Origin: Jimgerdemannia flammicorona | Lineage: Eukaryota > Mucoromycota > Endogonomycetes > Endogonales > Endogonaceae | Assembly (NCBI GenBank): GCA_003990745.1 | Contig: RBNI01002824.1 | Span: 1 to 17,403 of the forward strand | Direction: 5' to 3' | DNA length: 17,403 nucleotides | Part shown: positions 1-8,471 of the stretch, piece after piece | Layout of the letters: each line of letters opens with the position of its first letter | Numbering within the stretch: the stretch's first letter is position 1 | Made by a program: the position numbers and the translations under genes | Notes under the pieces: model-generated | Databases searched by the model: none | Seen by the model: the letters and a program-made list of their open reading frames with translations, nothing else | Told to the model about the DNA's origin: nothing

Positions 1-15
1 GGTGCTGATCTTGGC

Positions 16-1803
16 ATGCCAAGCGCCATGGTGAGGGGATGTGGAGCCGGAGGGGGGGGCAGAGGAGGAGCGAAGCAACATGGGGGAGAGAGGATGTCCT
101 TCGCGGATAAGGTCAGGATGGGGAAGCAGGCAACTGGTCTAGATGGCTGGCTGAAGCTGGGGAAGGTGGCTGCTACTGCAAGTGGCAAGGAGACCTCTCC
201 TCTGGGGGGTCGGCATAGTGGAGCTGGAGATATAGTGGCTGGGGCAGTGACTGTTGATAGTGGCGTGACAGGCAATCTGGAAAAAAATCCAGATGTGATG
301 GTTGATGGAGGACCTGGACAGGGGAGTGGCATGAGACCCGGGGATCTGGCTGATGGTGTGACAGGCCTGGTGGCGGCCCCGTTACTCAAAAAATCTCATT
401 CGAAATTCACTGTCACACTGTGCTTCCATGGCTTGGCAGTTACGGCAAAGATGGTGCTGGAGCTGCTGGCGAGTGAGGTGAAAGGAGCAGCCTCGGTCAA
501 GTTTTTGAAGAAGCTGGAGGCAGTCGAGGTGGGGTTTGAAGAGGAGGGTCTGCTACTGGAGGCAGTGGAGAAGAGTGTGGTGATTGGAGGGATTTCAGTG
601 CCGATGGCGAGGTGTATGCATTGGGACCCCCGAGTGGTTCATCTGGTGATTGCAGACTTGCCGACGGTGAAGAAGGAGGAGGCGAAGAGACTGGTCATGG
701 AGGTGGTGAAGGAGTATGGTGAGGTGGTCGATATTGGGTTCAGGGTATGGGAGGGGACTGAGCTCAGGACAGGCGATGTGGACGTCTGGTTGAGGCTGTT
801 TGGGATGGAGAATACAGGGAAGGCTAGAGATTGGCCAGTGGCATTGAAGTGGGGACAGGTGGAGTGTAAGGTTTCGAGGGTGAAAGGGTCTGAGGAAGAG
901 GAGGAGGACCTGTTGGAGGCACTTGAGGATCTCGCTGGGGCAGTGGAGAGGAGGCAAAGGGCTTGGATGGCTTACGAGGCTAGGACGGTAGTAGAGGTGA
1001 TTGAGGGCAAGAAGGTACGAATGGATAAGGTGCTTTGGGAGAAGGTGAAGGAGAGACAGCTGCAGAAGGATTTGTTGGCCAGTTTGGAGGGGGGTAAAAG
1101 GGCCGGGGCTGGGGAGGAGGGCACTGGAGCGAGTGCTAGCATCTGGGCGGAGGAGGGGCAGCAAGGGGGGAAGGTGAAGGAGAGTGGGGGACAGAGGCCG
1201 GAGGAGGCTGTAGTAGATACGGCGATGGTAGAAGATAATCTGGTCCAGTATGATACACCTGAGATGGGAGAGGGGGAGCTGGAGGATGTGTCGGAGGATG
1301 GCTGGGATGAGTCTGTGAGAACTGAGGAGAGGAAGGAAGGGGAGGAAGACTTGGCACAGGCGGCAGAGGTAGTTGGAGGGGAGAAGTGGCTATTGAGGGT
1401 GCTGCAAAACATCGCGGCCGAGGAACTAGGCGAGATTGACTTCCAGGTGATCAGTGAGGAATTCTGGGGGAGAGTGCTGCGAGGGGAGGAGGTCGTGAGG
1501 AAGTTGAGAGATGAGATGATGGCAGCGCTTCTGGAGACAGAGGAGTATGAGGTCACGGAGGCAAGGGAGGTGACACTTTTGGAGATTGCTAATGAAAGGG
1601 CTGCTTATCTTTGGAGGCCGTGGAAGGGACTGGAAAAGTGGCAGGTGGTGTGCAAGGAGCATCGGGCAACCATGGAGATAGTGGATAGTGAGGACTGTAT
1701 GGAATTATTGGCAGCTCTGAATGAACAGCAAAATGTGGAAGCTGAGATTGTGGCAGAATGGAACTTGGATCTGGCTGGAGAGGAAGTGAGCATGGAATTG
1801 TAG
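16..1803 (+). CDS. LINE ORF1 protein (gag-like, RNA-binding type), intact in copy 1
   Basis: This is an uninterrupted 595-codon frame just upstream of ORF2, the position of a LINE ORF1, whose products usually bind the element RNA. The N-terminus is Gly/Arg-rich (residues about 6-26). The Met at nt 94 starts a stretch (MSFADKVRMGKQ) matched in copy 2 by VSFVETVKGRQ, and Gly/Arg-rich coding continues upstream there, so an upstream start is plausible; either Met 1, 5 or 27 could be used. Residues about 202-265 look like an RRM-type fold by eye (strand VVHLVIADLP, helix, GEVVDIGFRVW strand). A Glu-rich, probably helical segment follows at about 290-330. I see no CCHC knuckle, although many fungal LINE ORF1 proteins have one. 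The frame stays open although the adjacent ORF2 has seven stops. The RRM assignment is an inference; the ORF1 role rests on position and on homology with copy 2. Confidence 0.8.
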   Translation: MPSAMVRGCGAGGGGRGGAKQHGGERMSFADKVRMGKQATGLDGWLKLGKVAATASGKETSPLGGRHSGAGDIVAGAVTVDSGVTGNLEKNPDVMVDGGPGQGSGMRPGDLADGVTGLVAAPLLKKSHSKFTVTLCFHGLAVTAKMVLELLASEVKGAASVKFLKKLEAVEVGFEEEGLLLEAVEKSVVIGGISVPMARCMHWDPRVVHLVIADLPTVKKEEAKRLVMEVVKEYGEVVDIGFRVWEGTELRTGDVDVWLRLFGMENTGKARDWPVALKWGQVECKVSRVKGSEEEEEDLLEALEDLAGAVERRQRAWMAYEARTVVEVIEGKKVRMDKVLWEKVKERQLQKDLLASLEGGKRAGAGEEGTGASASIWAEEGQQGGKVKESGGQRPEEAVVDTAMVEDNLVQYDTPEMGEGELEDVSEDGWDESVRTEERKEGEEDLAQAAEVVGGEKWLLRVLQNIAAEELGEIDFQVISEEFWGRVLRGEEVVRKLRDEMMAALLETEEYEVTEAREVTLLEIANERAAYLWRPWKGLEKWQVVCKEHRATMEIVDSEDCMELLAALNEQQNVEAEIVAEWNLDLAGEEVSMEL

Positions 1804-1836
1804 ATGTGAAGATTCAACTTTTTTATATAATTCCCT

Positions 1837-4800
1837 ATAAATAGTACAACTAACATTTTCTCAATGAACGTCAATGGGCTTAGGGGGACAAGGAGATGAC
1901 GTATGATTTTTGGATGGCTGAAGAAACTGGAGGCCGATATCTTCTTACTTCAGGATGTATGGTGTGAGGGGGAGGAAGATGGACTGGAATGGACTAGAGA
2001 GTGGGGTGGGGAGGTGGTTTGGCAGGATAAAGTGGGAATCCTGGTTAGGAAGGGGAGAGGGGACATTGCGGACACTGGACATTGGGGTAGTAGATTAGTG
2101 TGGGGGACATGGCGGAGGCCTGGATGGAACTCACTAGTGGTGGGATCCTGTTACTGCCTGGCTGAGAGGGGGACCCGAGTGGCATGGATTGGAGATCTGT
2201 GGGACTCTGGGCTCTTGGTTGAGGCTGGGTTGGACTGTCTGGGGGGTGATTTTAATATGGTACGGGAGAGTAGACTGGATAGAACGGATGGGGGACAGGG
2301 TATGGCAGGGAGGAGTGGGGGATTGGAGGAATGGGAAGAGGTGGAATGGCTCAGTTCACTGGTGGATGCCATGCGACTTCAGGATGGTGATCGACATCTA
2401 TATACACACTGGGTGGGCAGGCTGGGTACTAGGATTGATTGGGTTCTGACTGCTGAGTGCTGGGGACATACTGTTTGGGAGACGATGGAGGTTGAGTGGT
2501 GCCCGTGGTCAGATCACTGGGGTATTCAGGGAGGTGGGAGGTTTGGTGGGAGTGGAGAGGGGCCAGGACATTGGCGGCTGAACTCTTCGCTGCTGGATGA
2601 GATGAATCTGTGGAATGAGTGGGTGATGGAGATATGATCCAAGGTTAAGAATTGGAGGCAAGCAGGGATGAGGATTGGAGATAGGTGGCATAGACTGAAG
2701 TCCGAAGCTCAGAGGTACTGGGGGGAAGTGGGGAAGGAGCAAGGTGCTCAGAGGAGGAGATAAGTCCGATGGGCATCTAAGAGACTAGAGAGACTACTTC
2801 TGAATTGGGCTGGACTATTGGCAGAGGAGGGGGGGTTGGACTGGAAGGCTCGCCGGGCTAAGTTGGAAGTAGTGGAGTTATAGGATTTGTTGAGGAAGGA
2901 GGAGGAAGTGCAGGCTCAGGCTATGGCGGCCAGGTTAAGGTGGCAAGGATTGGAAGAAGAAGAACGACCTACGAGGTTTTTGTCCCGCCTCCTTCATGCT
3001 AGGGGAGCAAGACACCGGTGGGAAGGAGTCCTTAATGATGAGGGAGAGATGGTATTGGGTGTGCAGGGGATCCTTGGCCAGCTGAGCACCTGCTGGAGTG
3101 AACTCTGGAGTGAAGAGGAGGGAGGGGAGGGGGTGCAGGACATTGAGCGGCATCTGGAAGATTGGCACCCGAATCTGGCAGCAGGGTTGGGGGATCTGGG
3201 CCGACCAGTCTTGGGGGAGGAGATCCTTCAAGTGCTGGCTTCAACTACCTTAGGAACGGCACCCAGGGAGGATGGTCTGCCTTGGGACTTTTGGAAATAT
3301 ATGGCATCTGTAGAGGAGGTCTTGGAGGAGATGTCGCTGATGTGTGATGCAGTCATCAGTACCAGGGAGTGGATTGGCAGGCAGCAGTTGGGGCTGGTTT
3401 CCCTGCTGTATAAGGATAAAGGGCGAAAAGAGGACTGGAAAAATTGGAGGCCGATCATGCTGCTGGATATGGACTGCAAGTTGGTCACCAAAATTCTGGT
3501 GGTGAGGTTACAGGGTGTGGTACAGCAGGTGATAGAGAAGGAGCAGCGAGGCTTTGTTGGAGGCCGACTGATCCGAGATAGTACGGCATGGGTTCATGGT
3601 ATCATTGAAGGTGCTAGGGTGGCAGGGGTGGATGGCTGTTTGGTATTTCTGGACCAGGAGAAGGCGTATGATAGGGTGAGGAGAGTATGGTTAGTGAAGG
3701 TACTGGAGCACATTGGGATGCTGGTTGGCATGTATCAGACACTTATTGGATTGCTGAAAGGGAGTAGGGCTGCGATTCTGGTGAATGGTCACAGGGGGGC
3801 TTCTTTCCCCTTGGGGAGGGGGGTGCCTCAAGGGGATCCACTGTCTCCTATCCTTTATGCCTTTGCCCTGGAGCCATTGTTGGATCGGATCTGGTGACGA
3901 GTGGGTGGACTGAACATCTTGGGGGTCAATTGGAAGGTGGGGGCCTTTGCCGATGATATGGTGGTCGGATTGGGCTCGGTGGCAGATGTGGCCATGCTTA
4001 AGGAGACAGTTGAGTGGTATGAACGATGTGCTGGAGCGAAACTCAACTGGCACAAGTGTGAGACAATGGTCCTGGGGGAAGGAGTCATAGGGGGGGATGT
4101 CATTGGAACAATTGTCCCAGCTGGAGGAGTGGTACGGTACTTGGGTATCTACTTCTCGGTGTATGGCTCTTTACTTCCCAAGGAGTGGTGAGAGGGCAAG
4201 CTGGTAGAATGGGGAAAAGTACTGATGAGTTGGGGTGGTAGGCAGGTGTCGCTGGCAGGAAGGGTAACTGTTCTGAATGTGTACTGGATGCCGAAGCTTT
4301 GGTATTTAGGCTACCACTTGGACTTCCCTAAGTGGGTGGTTAAAAGGCTTCTCAAGATGGCCCGCTCTTGGCTCTGGGCTGGACGCCGGAGTCAGATTGG
4401 TTGGGAGGCCCTAGCACTCCCTGTGGATCATAGAGGACTTGGCCTGGTGGACTTTCCCAAGAGGCTACTCTGCTTAAGGGCATGGTGGATGAAGAGAGTC
4501 AGTGAGTTGAGAGGAGGTGAATGGGTGCCCCTTATGCAGCATTTGTGGGAGACGAGGGTGTCACCGCAGGGGGGTTTGGGAGATCTACTGTCCTTGGTGG
4601 CCTTGGATGGTAGTCAGAGGATGCGATACAAAGGATTCTAGTGGGGAGTGGTTGATGGAGCCCACTGCATTGGGATCTGTTGGTGAGGTACTGAAGGAGA
4701 TGAGGAATGGGGCCCAGCAATGTGGAGGTGGGACAGGCTCTTGTTGGGAGGGAATCTGGCCGAGGACTTCCGCTTAGAGGAGGGTATGGAGTGTCTTAGA

Positions 4801-5490
4801 GGTCTGGGGCAGGACCTTTGGCCAGAGACCTGGCAAGGGGCTGGAATTGGGGAGCGATGGAACTGGGCAGGCATCTGGTCGTGGATCAAGGTAGTGTCAA
4901 GGTGGCTACCACCAAAACTCTGGGTAGCTTGGTGGAGGTTGCTGTGTCGAAATGTGATGCTCAATTTTAGGACTGGTCATCTGGTGGATGGTGGGGTCTT
5001 TGACTGTGAAGAGTGCTATAATGTAGGGCAGGAGGGCAGGGTGGTGCAGACGCCTGAACATTGGCTAGAGGAGTGCGAGAGTATGGAGAATTTTTGGAGG
5101 GTAGTTGGCGAGAGGTTGGGTGTGTCGGCGCCTGACCCTGAGGAGGGTGGGCGGTGGGTGGCACTACAGTCAAGGCTGGTTGGGGGAGTGGGGAATGAGT
5201 GGCTGACAGTTGGTTGGGTCATTGCCATTTGGGTGGGGCTCATGGAACATTGGCGGAATGTCTTTGAGGAGGGCCCCCATAGGACAGTGAGACTGAGGGT
5301 AGTGAGGTGGGAGGAGCTGATGCTTGAGCTCTTCAAGGCATGGTGGATTGGTTGGGGTGCCAAGAGGGGGAGATGTAAAGGCCTAGTAAGGAGGATTGTA
5401 GAGAAGAGTGGTGGTAGAGTTGCAGTGATGGTGGACGGGGTATCATTTGTCGGACCAGGGGTGGGAGGGGGTCTCTGTGGGATAGGCTGA
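1837..5490 (+). pseudogene. LINE ORF2: endonuclease / reverse transcriptase / zinc knuckle, seven in-frame stops
   Basis: One reading frame of 1218 codons holds the whole polyprotein with no frameshift. It is broken by stops at 1897 (TGA), 2635 (TGA), 2761 (TAA), 2881 (TAG), 3895 (TGA), 4189 (TGA) and 4639 (TAG). Codon numbers count from 1837. The endonuclease shows MNVNG (about 10-14), LLQD (to 40), GGDFN (about 136-140), TRIDW and WSDHW (224-228). The RT shows APREDGLPWDFWK (475-487), WRPIMLLD, motif A LDQEKAYD with Asp 606, motif B GVPQGDPLSP with Gln 665, motif C FADD (704-707), and KLNWHKCE and RYLGIYFS further on. A C-x2-C-x14-H-x4-C knuckle lies at codons 1057-1080. In a living copy this enzyme would nick target DNA and copy the element RNA there. 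The start matching copy 2's ATG is ATA here; the first in-frame ATG is at 1864. As it stands no full-length product can be made without readthrough. Confidence 0.93.
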
Positions 5491-5587
5491 GGGTTTCGGT
5501 TATATAAATATTACTATAGAGGTCAGTTGGGTATTAATAAAGGAATGGAGTCCAAGTGACTATAAAAAAAAAAAAAAAAAAAAAAAA
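5491..5587 (+). terminator. 3' UTR, polyadenylation signal and A tail of LINE copy 1
   Basis: After the ORF2 stop there is a 73-nt UTR with AATAAA at 5536-5541. The motif GAGTCCAAGTGACTAT follows and runs straight into 24 A residues (5564-5587). The same motif precedes the tail of copy 2, so it is a conserved 3' end of the family and may be the part recognised by the element's own RT. Confidence 0.85.
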
Positions 5588-5735
5588 GATTCAATTTAAA
5601 TCAAATTAAGATCCAATTTAATTTAAAGTTCAATTTAAATCTAATTTTTCAAAATTTAATAATTTAACCAAAATATATCTAAATTTAATAAATTTTAGCT
5701 TATTCAATGTGTTTTATAATAAAGAATTTAATATA
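5588..5735. repeat. AT-rich low-complexity tract
   Basis: The sequence is built from variations on short words such as CAATTTAAATC and AATTTAAT, several self-complementary. No coding potential is seen. A tract of the same texture lies at 12809-13060, on the other side of X(+) and LINE copy 2. The two may once have been one tract split by insertions, but composition this simple makes alignment unreliable. Confidence 0.6.
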
Positions 5736-5892
5736 TAACTCTTTTTCTCTGCCACTTTACTAGTTATAAAATTTGGTAGATAATCTTCCAAGTCTCCTTT
5801 TCTTTATTATTACCCCCTCTACCTCAGGTTAGTTTGCTATGCCTGCAAGGGTATGGTGAGAGGGAGACAATAGTGATGAGTTGCCTCTTTAT

Positions 5893-5904
5893 TGGTATCA
5901 GATC
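5893..5904 (+). other. Possible primer-binding site of repeat X(+)
   Basis: TGGTATCAGATC matches TGGTATCAGAGC, complementary to initiator tRNA-Met in many LTR retrotransposons, at 11 of 12 bases. X(-) has TGGTATTGGGTC at the homologous spot (14420-14431, minus strand), differing only by transitions. No LTR ending cleanly before the site could be defined, so this stays tentative. Confidence 0.35.
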
Positions 5905-6320
5905 AGTGTCTTCTCTACTTTTTTGCAGTTTCTGATATCTTTGACTATATCTGAAATATATTTATTTTGATACAGTACCTTCTTTCTTTTACTATTATTA
6001 ATAAGATATTATCTAGTATATTACAGACTATATAGAATTAGCTGATCTTGGATATTAAGTACCAGAATAGATTATCTGCAGGTTTTTAGTATCTATAGTG
6101 GGGCTCTCTAAGCTTTGATGAGCTTCTCAGTAAGTATAGTTCTGATATAGGTAACTGTTTTTTAGGTAGAGTTAGGATGAGAGAGGAGATGACTATCATA
6201 GATAAGAGAAAGAGCAATTACAGTGAATCAATAGAGTGTCAGACTGAGGACAGTTATCAGGGCTAAGGTGAATATTACATCAGTAGGGCCTTTTAATTAA
6301 TACAAGATAGTTAGGTAGTA

Positions 6321-6342
6321 GGTATCACTCTTGGCCATCTTT
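6321..6342 (+). repeat. Left target-site duplication of LINE copy 2
   Basis: This 22-base stretch beginning GGTATCACTCTTGG matches 12219-12240, directly after the A tail of copy 2, at 18 of 22 positions. All four mismatches are C/T. This is the expected footprint of target-primed insertion and sets the left edge of copy 2 at about 6343. Confidence 0.75.
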
Positions 6343-6585
6343 CTCCAGTACCATTCAGATTATACAACTTTTGGAAAGCACTTACAATATTGTTTTTGGA
6401 GAAAAGAGACTAATAACATAGCGACCGACAGGTAATCTGAAGTATATACTAGGCAGAGTGGCTCAAGCCCTTTTGACTGACAGTAGGTGAGGAGGGGCCC
6501 AGGCCTGGGGGGGGGCTTGAGGGGACTGCTGGTGGGTGGACATAGAAGGAGTAGAGGTAGTGGCGGAGGCCAAGGATCTGGGAGG
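6343..6585 (+). other. 5' region of LINE copy 2
   Basis: This is sequence between the left duplication and the first recognisable ORF1 homology. The last 50-60 nt code, in the ORF1 frame, for a Gly/Arg/Ser-rich stretch resembling the N-terminus of copy 1 ORF1, so the coding start probably lies inside this segment. The first 140 nt have a different, AT-richer texture and would be the 5' UTR, where LINEs usually keep an internal promoter. I recognise no specific promoter element. Confidence 0.5.
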
Positions 6586-8442
6586 GTGAGCTTTGTGGAG
6601 ACAGTGAAGGGGAGACAGTAGGCATCAGGGCTGGAGGACTGGCTGAGGAGGGGCAAGGAGACTGAGAAGGTGACAGTGTATGAGGGAGCAGCCCTTGAAA
6701 GGGAGGACAGTAGAGCTAGGGGAGTAGTGGCTGGGGGGAGTGTGACTGCTGATGGCAATAGAACTGCCAATCTGAAAAAAAATCCAGATATGACAGCTGA
6801 TAGTGAGGCTGAGTAGCTGAGGCTTAGAAGACAAGGGGATTTGGTGGATGGCATGATGGGCCTGGCAGTGGCACCATTGCTCAAAAATCGATCTCAGCAT
6901 TCATAGTTACACTGTGCTTTCAGGGCTTAGTGGTGATGGTGAAAATGGTGCTGGGGCTCATTGCTAAGCAGGTGGCAGGAGCTGTGTCAGTGAAGTTTTT
7001 GAAGGGACTGGAGGAAGTGAAGGTGGGTTTTGAGGAGGTGGCGCCACTGGAGGAGGCGCTGAAGATTGGATTGGTAGTTGGGGAGGTATGTGTTCCAATG
7101 GTATGCTATCTGAAGTGGAATCCCAGGGTGGTCCAACTGCTGGTGAAAGGAGTGCCCATGGTGATGGTAGTGGAGATAAGAAGGAGAGTTGAGGAAGTCA
7201 TGGCAGAATATAGAGAGGTGGTGGATATCAGATTCAGGGTCTAGGAAGGGACCTCGCTCAGAACTGGTGATGTGGATGTGAGGATTCAGCTGGCTGAGAA
7301 GGAAGCTACTGGGAAGGCGAGGGACTGGCCTTCAATAATAGTCTGGAGAGTGATCTTGTGCAAGATAACAAGGGTGAAGGGAAGTGAGGAGAAGGAGGAG
7401 GAGGATTTATTGGAAGTACTGGAAGAGTTGAGTGGTGCTGTAGAGCAGTGGGTGAAGGCTTGGGAGACTTTTGTAGAGTCAACACACTTGGAGGTGGTGG
7501 ATGGAAAGTGGATTCAAGTGGACAAGGAGTAGTAGGAAAGGGCTCAGGGGTGTAAGAGACAGAAGGAGCTGCTGGCCAAGCTAGATAACAGACCACTGGT
7601 AGATACAAGTAAGGTGAAGAGCACAGGGGGAGCCAAAGCAAGTATCTGGGCTAGTGAGGGGGAGGGGAAGGCCAGGAAGGAGGTAGGAGAGGATAAGGAG
7701 AAGTCTAGTAATGACCCATATGCTGATGGTATACTGGAGGTTTGAGAGGAGGACTGGGAGGGCTCCCCTACCCCTACCCCTCTTATCAGGTGAGGCCTGG
7801 CTTCCCAAAACAGGGTGGTAGAGGATGTGCCAATGCAGGGGGCCCAGAGGGTGCAATTCGAAGTTCCAGAGGTGGTGTATGGGGGACAGATGGTAGTAGC
7901 TGGAGAGGAGGAACTGGTGGATGTCTCAGAGGTATGGAATGAGGCTGTAAGCACTAGAGCTGACACCACAATATTGGATGGAGGGAGGCTGGCAACTCTG
8001 AGTGAGAAGGAGGTGGGGAACCTACTTTGGATGTGAGATGATAAATAACCTGGTGGCAGAAGAGTTGGGGGAGGTGGACTTACGAGTGATGAGTGATGAG
8101 CATTGGGCAAGGATACTGCAGGGGGATGGAGTAATGAAGGCATTGAAGGTGGAAATTCTTGTAGTGTACCTGGAGGAGGAAGGGTATGAGGTGAATAAGG
8201 AGAGTGAGACAGAGATGGTGGTCATTGCTGGGGAGAGGGCTGAATACTGCTGGAACAAGCATTATAGATTACAGCTCTGGCAGGAGGCCTGTCTAGAATA
8301 CTGAGAGGAGTTCGAGGAGAAGGCAGATGGGGAGATGAATGAACTGCTGGCTGGATTAGAGGCTCAGAGGGTGGAATAGGAGGAGGTGGCTGCAGAATAT
8401 AATCTGGACACAGTGTAGGAGGAGATGAGCATGGAGCAGTAG
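6586..8442 (+). pseudogene. LINE ORF1 of copy 2, broken by stops and frameshifts
   Basis: The translation follows copy 1 ORF1 in order: VSFVETVKGRQ near the start, then NLKKNPDM, GLAVAPLLK, KFLKGLEEVKVGFEE, RVVQLLVKGVP, a Glu-rich KGSEEKEEEDLLE, then VAEELGEVDLRVMS, ending MSMEQ where copy 1 ends MSMEL. In-frame stops include 6619, 6814, 7242, 7530, 7533, 7743 and 7791, mostly where copy 1 has a Trp or other sense codon (RVWEG becomes RV-stop-EG). Relative to copy 1 about 7 nt are missing near 6905, shifting the frame, and a second shift lies near 8030. Overall this copy is about 150 nt longer than the matching part of copy 1, with the extra sequence around 7600-7815. No functional product is possible. 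Confidence 0.88.
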
Positions 8443-8471
8443 AGATCAATTGATAACATAACATATTCATT

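Larger units (their letters stand above)
1..5587 (+). mobile_element. Non-LTR (LINE) retrotransposon, copy 1, 5' end cut by window
   Basis: This is a poly(A)-tailed two-ORF retrotransposon. ORF1 (16-1803) is followed after 33 nt by ORF2 (1837-5490), a short 3' UTR, an AATAAA at 5536-5541 and a run of 24 A at 5564-5587. ORF2 carries APE-type endonuclease and LINE reverse-transcriptase motifs, which makes the class certain. No RNase H domain was recognised between the RT and the C-terminal zinc knuckle. A second, more mutated member of the same family lies at 6343-12218 with the same order and the same last motif before the tail (GAGTCCAAGTGACTAT). The plus strand is strikingly rich in G and A and poor in C. 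The true 5' end and the left target-site duplication would lie before base 1, so completeness cannot be judged. The clade (Tad-like or other) is not resolved. Confidence 0.93.
5736..6342 (+). repeat. Repeat X(+), left part, host of LINE copy 2
   Basis: From about 5736 to about 6320 this region aligns by eye with the reverse complement of about 14590-14020 along its whole length, with most differences C/T or A/G. Matching anchors include TTTTACTATTATTAATAAG and CTGTTTTTTA. It therefore belongs to a dispersed repeat present here as an inverted pair. At 5893-5904 it holds TGGTATCAGATC, one base off the common initiator-tRNA primer-binding site of LTR retrotransposons. No frame is open long enough to name a protein. 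The right part resumes after LINE copy 2 at 12219. The class (degraded LTR element or other) is unresolved; the repeat relation is solid. Confidence 0.75.

Noticed and set aside
595..1556. Long minus-strand open frames opposite LINE ORF1 (189 and 194 codons) and similar ones opposite copy 2
   Set aside because: They are Pro/Ser/Leu-rich products of the G/A-rich sense strand, with no recognisable family; the sense frame has clear homology between copies.
6360..6884. 174-codon minus-strand frame over the start of LINE copy 2
   Set aside because: Composition artefact antisense to the ORF1 region; not matched in copy 1.
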